DNA from: Kitasatospora albolonga
GTDB lineage: Bacteria; Actinomycetota; Actinomycetes; Streptomycetales; Streptomycetaceae
Direction of reading: 5' to 3'
DNA: 64,000 nucleotides
Assembly (NCBI GenBank): GCA_002082585.1
Contig: CP020563.1
Span: 7,000,001 to 7,064,000 of the forward strand
Under the pieces are notes generated by a model. The model searched no databases. It was not told where the DNA came from and was given only the letters and a program-made list of their open reading frames with translations. Of the stretch, positions 18,293 to 27,146 are shown piece by piece (the first letter of the stretch is position 1; every line of letters starts with the position of its first letter). Made by a program: the position numbers and the translations under genes.

Positions 18293-19684
18293 ATGGTTCG
18301 TACGCTGATTACCGGTGGTCTGGTGATCACGGCCGCGGACGAGGTGCACGCGGACGTGCTGATCGAGCACGGCCGGGTGGTGGCACTGGCGGCGCCGGGG
18401 ACGCAGAACTGGACGGCGGACCGGGTGATCGACGCGTCGCGGAAGTACGTGATCCCGGGCGGGGTCGACGCCCATACGCACATGGAGCTGCCGTTCGGCG
18501 GCACGTTCGCCTCGGACACGTTCGAGACGGGCACCCGGGCGGCGGCGTGGGGCGGGACGACGACCATCGTCGACTTCGCGGTGCAGTCGAGGGGACAGGC
18601 GCTCCGGGCCGGTCTGGACGCCTGGATGGAGAAGGCCGACGGGAACTGCGCGATCGACTACGCGTTCCACATGATCATGTCGGACGTCAACGAGGCGACG
18701 CTGCGGGAGATGCCGAAGCTGGTCGAGGCCGGTGTCTCCTCGTTCAAGCTCTTCATGGCGTACCCGGGGGTCTTCTACTCGGACGACGGCCAGATCCTGC
18801 GGGCGATGCAGGTGGCCGGTGACACCGGCGGGCTGATCATGATGCACGCGGAGAACGGCATCGCGATCGACGTCCTCGTCGAACAGGCGCTCGCCCGGGG
18901 CGAGACCGATCCCCGCTACCACGGAGAGGTCCGCAAGGCCCTCCTGGAGGCGGAGGCCACGCACCGGGCGATCCAGCTCGCACGGGTCGCGGGCAGTCCG
19001 CTGTACGTCGTCCACGTGTCGGCCGAGGAGGCGGTGGCGCAGCTGGCGGCGGCGCGGGACATGGACCTGCCGGTCTTCGGCGAGACCTGCCCGCAGTACC
19101 TGTTCCTGTCCACGGACAACCTGGCGGAGCCGGACTTCGAGGGCGCCAAGTACGTGTGCTCGACGCCGCTGCGGCCGAAGGAGCACCAGGCGGCGCTCTG
19201 GCGGGGGCTGCGCACGAACGACCTCCAGGTGGTGTCGACGGACCACTGCCCCTTCTGCTTCTCGGGGCAGAAGGAGCTGGGCCGGGGCGACTTCTCGAAG
19301 ATCCCCAATGGCCTGCCGGGGGTGGAGAACCGCATGGACCTTCTCCACCAGGCCGTGGTCGACGGGCACATCTCCCGGCGCCGCTGGATCGAGATCGCCT
19401 GCGCGACCCCGGCCCGGATGTTCGGCCTCTCCCCGCGCAAGGGCACGATCGCCCCCGGCTCGGACGCCGACGTCGTCATCTACGACCCGCATGCCACGCA
19501 GGTGCTGTCGGCCGAGACGCACCACATGAACGTCGACTACTCGGCGTACGAGGGGAAGACGGTGACCGGCCGGGTCGAGACCGTCCTCTCGCGGGGTGAG
19601 GTGGTGGTGGACCGGCGGGAGTACGTGGGCCGGGCGGGGCACGGGGCGTTCCTGCCGCGCGGCCTCTGCCAGTACCTGGGCTGA
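18293..19684 (+). CDS. hydA: Dihydropyrimidinase (D-hydantoinase)
   Basis: A 463-residue cyclic amidase that opens dihydrouracil, dihydrothymine and hydantoins. Metal ligands His61 and His63 are in GVDAHTHMELPFGG. The lysine expected to be carboxylated is Lys152 in SSFKLFMAYPG. Further His ligands are in MMHAENG and VVHVSAEEA, and the catalytic-site Asp is in STDHCPF. It is full length with no missing ligand. As third gene of the operon it supplies the N-carbamoyl-beta-amino acid used by the first enzyme. The pathway's dihydropyrimidine dehydrogenase is not in the window. Confidence 0.92.
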   Translation: MVRTLITGGLVITAADEVHADVLIEHGRVVALAAPGTQNWTADRVIDASRKYVIPGGVDAHTHMELPFGGTFASDTFETGTRAAAWGGTTTIVDFAVQSRGQALRAGLDAWMEKADGNCAIDYAFHMIMSDVNEATLREMPKLVEAGVSSFKLFMAYPGVFYSDDGQILRAMQVAGDTGGLIMMHAENGIAIDVLVEQALARGETDPRYHGEVRKALLEAEATHRAIQLARVAGSPLYVVHVSAEEAVAQLAAARDMDLPVFGETCPQYLFLSTDNLAEPDFEGAKYVCSTPLRPKEHQAALWRGLRTNDLQVVSTDHCPFCFSGQKELGRGDFSKIPNGLPGVENRMDLLHQAVVDGHISRRRWIEIACATPARMFGLSPRKGTIAPGSDADVVIYDPHATQVLSAETHHMNVDYSAYEGKTVTGRVETVLSRGEVVVDRREYVGRAGHGAFLPRGLCQYLG

Positions 19685-19699
19685 GCGGGCCCCCGCGCC

Positions 19700-20446
19700 T
19701 CACATCCGGGAGCGCAGTACGTCGACCTCGCAGCCCGGAGCGAACGGGTCGAAGCCGTGCTCGATCAGCCAGCGAACCGCCAGCAGGCTCCGCAACGACC
19801 ACCACGCGCGGATCACTTCGCGGTCGACGTCCCCGCCGTAACCGGTGAGGACGTCGTCGAGATGCTCCTCGTGTCCGAGCGTGAAGGCGGCGAGGTCGTA
19901 CAGGGCGTCACCCCGGCCCGCCTCGGACCAGTCGATGATGCCCGTGACCTCGTCGCCGTCGACGAAGACGTGCGCGATCTGCAGGTCGCCGTGGGTGAAC
20001 GCCGGAGTCCACGGCCGGAGCGCGGCCTCGGCGACCCGGCGGTTGCGGGTGACCAGGCCGGCGGGCAGGTGGCCGTCCGTCACGAGCGCCGCGCACGCGC
20101 CGTCGAGCTCCGCCGCCAGCGCCACGGAGCTCCGTCCGGCCCGGCCGGGCCGGGGCGGCAGCGGCGCGTCGTGCAGCTTCCGGATGGCGGCGCCCGCCGA
20201 GGCCCACGCCGCCGCCGACCCGGTCGACGGCCCGCCGAGGCGCCCGAGCGTCGTCCCCGGGAGCGCGGCGAGCGCGAGCACGGGCGGCTCGCGCCACAGG
20301 ATCTCCGGGGTCGGGACCGGCGCGAGGGACATCGCCTCGACCTCGGCGTCGGCGCGCGCCTGATCGGCGTCCACCTTCAGGAACACATCACCGACGCGCA
20401 GAGTCGCGCGCTCGGGGTGGGCGACGACGACTTCGACCTCATCCAT
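19700..20446 (-). CDS. Aminoglycoside-phosphotransferase-like (APH/choline kinase fold) protein
   Basis: 248 residues from ATG 20446; the frame runs further upstream but the family N-terminus fits MDEVEVVVAH. The kinase-like fold shows a VFLKVDAD Lys in the N-lobe. The catalytic loop is FTHGDLQIAHVFVDG (His-Gly-Asp, with His in place of the more usual Asn) and the metal-binding motif is IIDWSEAG. Members phosphorylate antibiotics, sugars or amino alcohols; the substrate cannot be inferred. It lies between the catabolic operon and the specialised cluster. A resistance role is possible but not shown. Confidence 0.78.
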   Translation of the reverse strand: MDEVEVVVAHPERATLRVGDVFLKVDADQARADAEVEAMSLAPVPTPEILWREPPVLALAALPGTTLGRLGGPSTGSAAAWASAGAAIRKLHDAPLPPRPGRAGRSSVALAAELDGACAALVTDGHLPAGLVTRNRRVAEAALRPWTPAFTHGDLQIAHVFVDGDEVTGIIDWSEAGRGDALYDLAAFTLGHEEHLDDVLTGYGGDVDREVIRAWWSLRSLLAVRWLIEHGFDPFAPGCEVDVLRSRM

Positions 20447-21475
20447 GGGTGACCAGTGTTCCGGGGACGGACTGCCCGCGTCACCAGGTTTTGCCGCGTG
20501 CGCCGCCACGGCTCCGGCGCCGGCTTTTCGTTGCCTTGCGCCCTTGACACCGTGTGTGACACCGCGTGCCGAGGCGCTGCGGATGTCCGAAACGAGACGC
20601 ACGACTTTCCGCCGTTCGGGGCGGGGCGCGCTCACTTCCCGCCACGCGCGGTGGCGCGGGCCGCCGCCCCCTTCCCTGATTCGCACGCGTGTTCCCGGTG
20701 CCTCACCTGCGCGGTAACGCCTCGGCCACGGGCTTTCCCGTGGACCGTGCCCACGTCGTGTGACAGGTGAAGATTCAGTCCTTCGCCGAGACGCTGTTGA
20801 AACCCGTATCCCTCACCGGTCACACTGAAGACTGTGGCCGCAGTGGGCACAGGAAATATCCGGCTCGTCGGCTCCAGGGCCGGTTACGCGCCGGAATTCG
20901 TCATTTCTTCCCCTGTCCGTTCGGGGCGTTGCACGTGTGCCGTTCTTCTGGAAAGACATGAGTTGACCCCGAGGCCATGGCCGGTTTTCCGTGGGAACCG
21001 GCCATGCGGATATCTCCCCGGGCCGTAGTGACGGCTTCGGCGGTTCCTCGAAAGGTCCGTGCCGATGAGCGATGGAGAGGCCGACGCATGAGGAGCGGGA
21101 CGGCGTGGGGGCCGGGGGCGCACCGCCGGACATGCCCACCGGGGCACGCGGGCCCGGCATGATCCGGACGAGAGGGCCCAGGGGTGAAGGGCGGTTCTTC
21201 CGATGTCCCACGGTACGGGCGCGGCTCTGACCGGGTACGTTCCCCGGCTGCCCTGAATCCTTCGGTGTGCCCGGCGGGCGGCCCTCGCCTCGATGTGCCG
21301 ACGCTCCCCGGCCTGCGGACTTCCGCTCTCACCGCATATGCGTCAGGGCGGTTTCCGCGCGTTCCCTGTATCTCCCCCTCCCATTTCCCTCTTCCCCTCT
21401 TTCTCTCTCCCCCTTTTTTCTGCTCCCGTGTCCCTCGCATTCCTCTGTATTCCTTGGTGAAAGGAAACCGGCGTC
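20447..21475. other. 1-kb intergenic region upstream of the LysR regulator
   Basis: I find no gene here. It contains a small hairpin at 20726-20743 (CCACGGG/CCCGTGG), an 11-bp inverted repeat at 20976-21006 (listed separately), and a C/T-rich tract around 21370-21435 just before the LysR gene. Base composition is less GC-rich than its flanks. It marks the boundary between catabolic genes and the biosynthetic cluster. Short frames within it lack coding character. Confidence 0.55.
20976..21006. promoter_or_regulatory. 11-bp perfect inverted repeat in the cluster boundary region
   Basis: CATGGCCGGTT at 20976-20986 pairs with AACCGGCCATG at 20996-21006 across a 9-base loop. It may be an operator or an RNA hairpin; it lies about 470 bases upstream of the LysR start. 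It has no adjacent gene end on the plus strand to make it an obvious terminator. Confidence 0.35.
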
Positions 21476-22339
21476 ATGACTGTGGGAATCCACCATTTAC
21501 GCACGTACCTCATGGCGATCGACGAAGGCAGTATCTCGAAGGCCGCGGCCCGTCTGCACATGGCCCAGTCCGCCGTGTCCCGCAGACTCGCGGAGCTGGA
21601 ACGCCATGTGAAACAGCCCCTGCTGGAACGGTCGGCCGAGGGGGTGCAGCCGACGGTGGCGGGGAAGATGTTCTGTGCCAAGGCCGACGCCGCCGTCACC
21701 GCGTTCGACGACGCCATGCGCTCGGACCTGCACCGGGTGCGCGCCCTGCGCGTGGGGCACGCCTGGTCGGCGATCGGTGTGTACACCAGCGAGATACTGC
21801 GGCGGTGGCAGGAGGCGAACCCGGAGGTGCTGGTACGCCTGAAGCGGGTCGACGATCCGGCGGGCGGGCTCACCAGCGGTCTGTCGGACGTGGCCATCAT
21901 GCGTACGAGGATCGGGCGGCGCAGTCTGCACGAGGAGCTCCTCGTCATGGAGCCCCGGGTCGTCGCGGTCCCCTCGGGCTGCCCGCTCATCTCGGCGGGC
22001 GAGGTCCTGCTGCGGGACCTGGTCGACTATCCGCTGGTGATCAACTCCTTCTCCGGCACCACCAGCCTCGACCTGTGGGACGAGGGCGGGCAGCCCGCCG
22101 TGGCGGTGGAGGTGGACACCATCGACGACTGGCAGAGCTATATCGCCGCCGGTGTCGGCATCGGCGTGACCCCGGCCTCCACCGCCTGGATGCATCCGCA
22201 TGCCGAGATCAGCTACCTTCCTCTCCGCGACGCGCCCGCCGTGCCGGTGTACCTGGTCTGGGCGTCCAACAACCGGCACCCGGCGCTGCACTGCTTCATC
22301 CAGCTGGCACGGAACGTGGTGGCGGAGGGCATCGAGTGA
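21476..22339 (+). CDS. LysR-family transcriptional regulator containing a TTA codon
   Basis: 287 residues. The N-terminal winged HTH (residues 4-62; AIDEGSISKAAARLHMAQSAVSRRLAELERHV) and the C-terminal periplasmic-binding-like effector domain (residues 90-285) are both intact. A ribosome site (AAAGGAAA) precedes the ATG by 8 bases. Codon 8 is TTA (21497-21499), which in Streptomyces is read only by the bldA tRNA, so translation should be delayed to late growth. As first gene of the cluster and convergent with an MFS pump, it is a likely pathway regulator. The effector is unknown. Confidence 0.87.
   Translation: MTVGIHHLRTYLMAIDEGSISKAAARLHMAQSAVSRRLAELERHVKQPLLERSAEGVQPTVAGKMFCAKADAAVTAFDDAMRSDLHRVRALRVGHAWSAIGVYTSEILRRWQEANPEVLVRLKRVDDPAGGLTSGLSDVAIMRTRIGRRSLHEELLVMEPRVVAVPSGCPLISAGEVLLRDLVDYPLVINSFSGTTSLDLWDEGGQPAVAVEVDTIDDWQSYIAAGVGIGVTPASTAWMHPHAEISYLPLRDAPAVPVYLVWASNNRHPALHCFIQLARNVVAEGIE
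21497..21499 (+). promoter_or_regulatory. TTA codon in the LysR gene (bldA control point)
   Basis: In-frame leucine codon TTA at residue 8 of the LysR gene. TTA codons are rare in Streptomyces and need the developmentally controlled bldA tRNA. Confidence 0.8.
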
Positions 22340-22439
22340 CCCGGGGCCGGGGCTCGGTGTCCGCGCCGCACCGGCACCCCCGGGTGTACGGGGGCGACGG
22401 TGCGGGTCCGGCCGGGCCGGTGCCTCGACCCCGGCCGCG

Positions 22440-24005
22440 TCAGACCTTCGACTCCGCCGGTTCCGCCGGGGCCTCCTCACCGGCCTCCGGCTCCTCCCCG
22501 CCGATGACACCGACGTGCCGCAGCACGACGGCGGACAGGAACGCGAGCACCACGGTGCACGCCGCCGCCACGGCCATCGCCGTGTTCAGCCCGGAGGTGG
22601 CGGCCTCCTTGGCGAGGTCGAGCCAGCCCGCGGGCATCTGCTGTGCCGAGGAGACCGCCCCGGCGAGGCTGTCGCCCGCCGTGTCGGCCACCTGCGACGG
22701 GGTCCCGGCCGGGATCTCGTCGGCGATCCGGGTGCGGTAGACCGCCGTGGCCAGGCTGCCCAGGATCGCCACGCCCAGGGCGAGCCCCAGCTCCTGCACG
22801 GTCTCCGACATCGCCGACGCCGAACCGGCCTTCTCCGCCGGGGCGGCCCCCACCACCAGGTCCGTGCCCAGGGCCGCGATCGCCCCGAGGCCGAGGTAGA
22901 CCAGGCCGAAACCGATCACCATCAGGGTGATGCCGCCCGAGGAGCCCACCAGGGCGAGCAGCACATACCCGACCGTGGACAGGGCCAGGGTGGCCGCCAC
23001 CACCAGCCCCGGCGGTACCCGGCGCGCGACCAGGGGCGACCCGATCGCCGCCAGGAACATCAGCAGGGCCGGAGGCCCCATCCACAGCCCCGCCTCGACG
23101 GGCGGCAGCCCCTCCACGAACTGGAGCTGCTGGGTGATCAGCAGCATCGAACCGCCGACGCCGACCAGGCCGATGAGCAGCACGCTCAGCGCGGCGCTGA
23201 ACGTCCTGTTGGTGAACAGGCGCACGTCCAGCAAGGGGCTCTCCAGCCTGCCCTGGCGGCGGACGAACAGCACCGCGAAGACCACGCCGATCAGCGCGGC
23301 GGCGACCGTGGGCAGGTCGAGGCCGTCCTTGGCGAACCGCTTCACCGCGTAGACCACCGGCAGGATCGCGACCAGCGACAGCGTGACGCTGACCAGGTCG
23401 AACCTGCCGCTCTGCGGCGCCCGGTACTCCGGGATCAGGACCGGTGCCGCCACCAGCAGCACGACGGCGACCGGGATGGCGAGGAGGAACACCGAACCCC
23501 ACCAGAAGTGGTTCAGCATCACTCCGCCGACCACCGGCCCGAGCGCCATGCCGAGCGCGAAGCTCGTCGCCCAGACCCCGATGGCCAGGGAGCGCTGGCG
23601 CTGGTCGGCGAACATGTTGCTGATCAGGGCCAGCGTGGACGGCATCAGCGTGGCACCGGCGATCCCGAGGGCCGCCCGCGCCACGATGAGCATCTCGGCG
23701 CTGGTCGCGTAGGCCGCCAGCACCGAGACGACCCCGAAGGCCGCGGCGCCGATCATCAGCAGCCTGCGACGGCCGATCCGGTCACCCAGGGTGCCCATGG
23801 TGAGCAGGAAGCCCGCGATCAGGAAACCGTAGGCGTCCATGATCCACAGCTCTTGCGTACCGGACGGCTGAAGGTCCTCGGCCAGTGAGGGAAGGGCCAG
23901 GTACAGCACGGTGACGTCCAGGCCCAGCAGCACGGTGGGCAACGACAGGACGGCCAGCCCTCCCCACTCCCGGGGGCCCGCCCTGCGTACGGTCGTTGTG
24001 CTCAT
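22440..24005 (-). CDS. DHA2-family MFS drug:proton exporter
   Basis: 521 residues from ATG 24005 (GGGAG upstream), with about 14 hydrophobic segments. DHA2 hallmarks are visible: LDVTVLYLALPSLAEDL in helix 1, the LGDRIGRRRLL motif A loop, and the motif C-like GPVVGGVML in helix 5. The family exports antibiotics, dyes and other drugs by proton antiport. It is divergently transcribed from the SARP-like regulator with a 100-base shared promoter region and convergent with LysR. It is most likely the self-resistance/export pump for the cluster product. Confidence 0.88.
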   Translation of the reverse strand: MSTTTVRRAGPREWGGLAVLSLPTVLLGLDVTVLYLALPSLAEDLQPSGTQELWIMDAYGFLIAGFLLTMGTLGDRIGRRRLLMIGAAAFGVVSVLAAYATSAEMLIVARAALGIAGATLMPSTLALISNMFADQRQRSLAIGVWATSFALGMALGPVVGGVMLNHFWWGSVFLLAIPVAVVLLVAAPVLIPEYRAPQSGRFDLVSVTLSLVAILPVVYAVKRFAKDGLDLPTVAAALIGVVFAVLFVRRQGRLESPLLDVRLFTNRTFSAALSVLLIGLVGVGGSMLLITQQLQFVEGLPPVEAGLWMGPPALLMFLAAIGSPLVARRVPPGLVVAATLALSTVGYVLLALVGSSGGITLMVIGFGLVYLGLGAIAALGTDLVVGAAPAEKAGSASAMSETVQELGLALGVAILGSLATAVYRTRIADEIPAGTPSQVADTAGDSLAGAVSSAQQMPAGWLDLAKEAATSGLNTAMAVAAACTVVLAFLSAVVLRHVGVIGGEEPEAGEEAPAEPAESKV

Positions 24006-24070
24006 GGCACTCCCATGCTTTCTCGAGTCTCGGCAAGGTGCGAACGCCACTGTGCCGACCCTCACGCACG

Positions 24071-24105
24071 GTTTCCTGATGGTCGTTCGGCGATAGACTG
24101 CGGCC
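24071..24105 (+). promoter_or_regulatory. Putative leaderless promoter of the SARP-like regulator
   Basis: TAGACT at 24094-24099 is a reasonable -10 box. The ATG follows after six bases, so transcription would begin at or next to the start codon. There is no ribosome site before the ATG, which agrees with a leaderless mRNA. The -35 is weak (GTTTCC, 17-base spacer). Confidence 0.4.
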
Positions 24106-26940
24106 ATGCGTTACGGGGTGCTCGGTCCGCTGGCCGTCTGGGACGCCGAGGGGCGGCCGGTCAGGGTTCCCGAAGCCAAGGTGCGTGCCCTGCTGGCGAA
24201 TCTCCTCGTCCACGGCGGCGGACCGGTTCCGGCGGACCGCCTGATCGAGGACCTGTGGGCGGACAACCCGCCGGGCGGGTCCGCCAACACCTTGCAGACC
24301 AAGGTCTCCCAGCTCCGCCGTGTGCTGGGCCGGGACCAGGTGGTCCGGGAGCCCGCCGGTTACCGGCTGCTGCTCGCGGACGACGTGCTCGACGCGCTGA
24401 GGTTCCAGGAGCTGGCCGACCGCGCCCGCGCCCACCGGGAACCGGCGGTGAAGGCGGACCTGTTCGCCGACGCGCTCGCGCTCTGGCGGGGCCCGGCCTA
24501 CGCGGACGTGGCCGAGGCCCTGTTCGCCCGCGGCGAGATCGCCCGGCTGGAGGAGCTGCGCCTCGACGTCGTCGAGGACCACGCCGAGGTGCGGCTGACC
24601 CTGGGCGAGCACACGGCGCTGGCGGCGGAGCTGGGGACGCTGGTGGCCCGGCACCCGCTGCGCGAGCGGCTGCGCATGGCCCATATGCGCGCCCTGTACC
24701 GGGCCGGGCGGCAGGGTGACGCGTTGCAGAGCTTCCAGGAGCTGCGGCGGGAGCTGGCCGAGGAGCTCGGGGTGTCACCCGGCCCCGAGGTCTCCGCGCT
24801 CCACGAGGCGATCCTGCGCCAGGAACCGCGGCTGGCCACCCCCGCGGTCGGCTCGCTGTCGTGCCGTACGAACCTGCCCGCCCCGCTGACCCCGCTGATC
24901 GGCCGGCGCGAGGCGGCCGAACAGGTGCTGGCCCGGCTGGACCCCGGCGCGAACACCCGCCTTCTCACCCTCACCGGTCTCGGCGGTGTGGGCAAGACCC
25001 GGCTGGCGATCGCCGCCGCCCGTGAGGTGGCCGGGCAGTTCACCGACGGGGTGTGGCTGGTCGAACTGGCCGGTCTGGGCGCCGCGTCAACCCCGGACGA
25101 CATCGCCGAACGCGTCATCACGACGCTGGGCCTGTGCGACACCGCGGTGACCGAACCGGACCTGGAAGACCTGGTGGGCTGGCTGTGCCGGGCGGTGGCC
25201 GACAAGCAGCTGCTGATCCTGCTGGACAACTGCGAGCACCTCATCGAGCCGGTCGCCGTGCTCGCCAACGCCGTCCTGTCGGCCGTCCCCGCCGCGCACC
25301 TCCTCCTCACCAGCCAGGAAGCCCTGGACATCCCCGGCGAGGTGGTGCACCCCGTACCGCCGCTGGCGCTGCCGAAGGACACCGACCCGCAGACGGCCGC
25401 CCGCTCCAGCGCCGTCGAACTGTTCGTGGAGCGGGCCGCCGCCGCAGCGCCCGGCTTCGTCCTCGACGCGGAGAACGCGGCGGCCGTCTCCGCCGTCTGC
25501 CGCCGCCTCGACGGCATCCCGCTCGCCCTGGAAATCGTGGCGTCCCGGCTGCGGACGCTGAGCCCGCACGAGCTCGCCGCCCGCCTGGACGACCGGTTCG
25601 CCCGGCCCGACGCCCGGGTGCGCGGACTGCCGGACCGCCAGCGGACGCTGCGGGGCATGCTCGACTGGAGCTGGCAGCTGCTGAGCGAGGACGAGCGCAC
25701 CGTGCTGCGCCGCCTCGTCGTCCACGCCGACGGCTGGGCCATGCCCTCCGCCCAGGCGGTCTGCGCCGACGACGGCCTCCCCGCCGGACGCGTCCCCGAC
25801 CTGCTGTCCCGGCTGGTGGACCGCTCACTGGTGGTCCGCGAGGGCAACCGGTTCCGGCTGCTCGAATCGGTGGCCGCCCACGGCGCCGAGCGACTGGCGG
25901 AGGCGGGCGAGGAGAGCGCCGTACGCGAGCGGTACGTACGCCACTGCACCGAGCTGGCCGAACGGGAGGACGAGCTGCTGCGCGGCCCGGACCAGCGGCG
26001 CTCCCTGGAGCGCCTCAACGCCGAGACCGTCAACCTGCGCCGCGCCCTGGACCTCGCGGTCACCCACGGCGCCGCCGAGTACGCGGTACGGCTCGTGAAC
26101 GCGCTGGCCTGGTACTGGTTCCTGCGCGGGCGGTTCACCGAGGCCCGCAGGTCGCTCCGGGCGGCGCTGGCGGCCGGTGAGGGGGCCACGCCGGACGCCC
26201 GCCTGACGGCGCGGATCTGGCTGACCGGGATGGAGCTGCGCACCTCGCAGACCGGCGCGGTGCCCGGCCCGGCGGACGAGGACCTCGGCGCCGGGGTCGG
26301 GGACCCGGTGCTGCGCGCCCGGCTGCGGTGGTTCGTCGGCACCGGGCTGACCGGCAGCGGCCGGCACCGCGAGGGGCGCCGCCTGGTGGAGGCGAGCCTG
26401 ACCGGTGCACGGGCCGCCGGGGACCGCTGGGGCGAGGCCGCCGCCCTGGTCGAGCTCGCGAGCCACGCCCCGGCCCGGGACGGATCGGCGGAGCTGGGCG
26501 CCGCGCTGTTCCGCGAGGCAGGCGACCGCTGGGGCCAGCTCCGGGCCACCCGGGCCCTGGCGCTCGCGGCGGAGGACGAGGGCGACCGCGTACGGACGGA
26601 ACGCCTGCACCGCGAAGGTCTCCTGATGGCCGAGGAACTGGGCCTGTGGACCGAGGCCGTCGAGACGCTGACCCGGCTCGGCGAGACCGCCCTCGCCGAC
26701 GGCCGTACCGAGCGGGCGACGGAGCTGTACGAGCGCGCGCGCTCCGTGTCGGCCGAACGCGCCTACACCCGGGGCGAGATCCGGGCCGAGATCGGCCTGG
26801 GGCACGCCGCACGGCTCCGCGGCGACCGGGACGCCGCCACGGACCACCTGAACCGGGCGCTGGCCAAGAGCCGTGCGTCGGGCCACGGCGTCCATGCCGA
26901 TGCCGCGCTGGCGGAACTGAATCTCGTCCCCCGGCCCTGA
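24106..26940 (+). CDS. SARP-like regulator with BTAD, NB-ARC ATPase and TPR-like domains
   Basis: 944 residues in the AfsR-like layout. Residues 1-95 form the OmpR-type winged helix (MRYGVLGPLAVW, TLQTKVSQLRRVLG). Residues 95-245 are the bacterial transcriptional activation domain (LFADALALWRGPAYADV, RQGDALQSFQELRRELAEELG). Walker A (GLGGVGKT) is near residue 297 and Walker B (LLILLDNCEHL) near 370. The C-terminal third is helical and TPR-like. Such proteins bind direct heptameric repeats upstream of biosynthetic genes and activate them. It is next to the NRPS gene, in the same direction, and no TTA codon was noticed in it. Confidence 0.88.
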   Translation: MRYGVLGPLAVWDAEGRPVRVPEAKVRALLANLLVHGGGPVPADRLIEDLWADNPPGGSANTLQTKVSQLRRVLGRDQVVREPAGYRLLLADDVLDALRFQELADRARAHREPAVKADLFADALALWRGPAYADVAEALFARGEIARLEELRLDVVEDHAEVRLTLGEHTALAAELGTLVARHPLRERLRMAHMRALYRAGRQGDALQSFQELRRELAEELGVSPGPEVSALHEAILRQEPRLATPAVGSLSCRTNLPAPLTPLIGRREAAEQVLARLDPGANTRLLTLTGLGGVGKTRLAIAAAREVAGQFTDGVWLVELAGLGAASTPDDIAERVITTLGLCDTAVTEPDLEDLVGWLCRAVADKQLLILLDNCEHLIEPVAVLANAVLSAVPAAHLLLTSQEALDIPGEVVHPVPPLALPKDTDPQTAARSSAVELFVERAAAAAPGFVLDAENAAAVSAVCRRLDGIPLALEIVASRLRTLSPHELAARLDDRFARPDARVRGLPDRQRTLRGMLDWSWQLLSEDERTVLRRLVVHADGWAMPSAQAVCADDGLPAGRVPDLLSRLVDRSLVVREGNRFRLLESVAAHGAERLAEAGEESAVRERYVRHCTELAEREDELLRGPDQRRSLERLNAETVNLRRALDLAVTHGAAEYAVRLVNALAWYWFLRGRFTEARRSLRAALAAGEGATPDARLTARIWLTGMELRTSQTGAVPGPADEDLGAGVGDPVLRARLRWFVGTGLTGSGRHREGRRLVEASLTGARAAGDRWGEAAALVELASHAPARDGSAELGAALFREAGDRWGQLRATRALALAAEDEGDRVRTERLHREGLLMAEELGLWTEAVETLTRLGETALADGRTERATELYERARSVSAERAYTRGEIRAEIGLGHAARLRGDRDAATDHLNRALAKSRASGHGVHADAALAELNLVPRP

Positions 26941-27003
26941 ACCTCGTCCCCCGGCTCTGACCGGTCCGTGCGCCGCCCCCTCGGCGAGGGGGGCTCCGGC
27001 ATA

Positions 27004-27022
27004 CCCCGCCGGACCGGCGGGG
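27004..27022. terminator. Short GC hairpin between the SARP-like gene and the NRPS
   Basis: CCCCGCCGG at 27004-27012 and CCGGCGGGG at 27014-27022 form a nine-pair stem around one central base. Its place after the regulator stop suits a terminator, which would make the NRPS operon independently transcribed. A small ATTCG-CGTA-CGAAT inverted repeat follows at 27110-27123 in the NRPS leader. Confidence 0.4.
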
Positions 27023-27146
27023 GCGACTGCGTATTCGTTCGCGCCCCTACTCGATCACGCAGTAGCCGCACCATTCCCGTTCACCCTAGCCTGAGCCGAG
27101 CCGTTATTTATTCGCGTACGAATGGCAGGCGAAGGAGTGGCATTCA

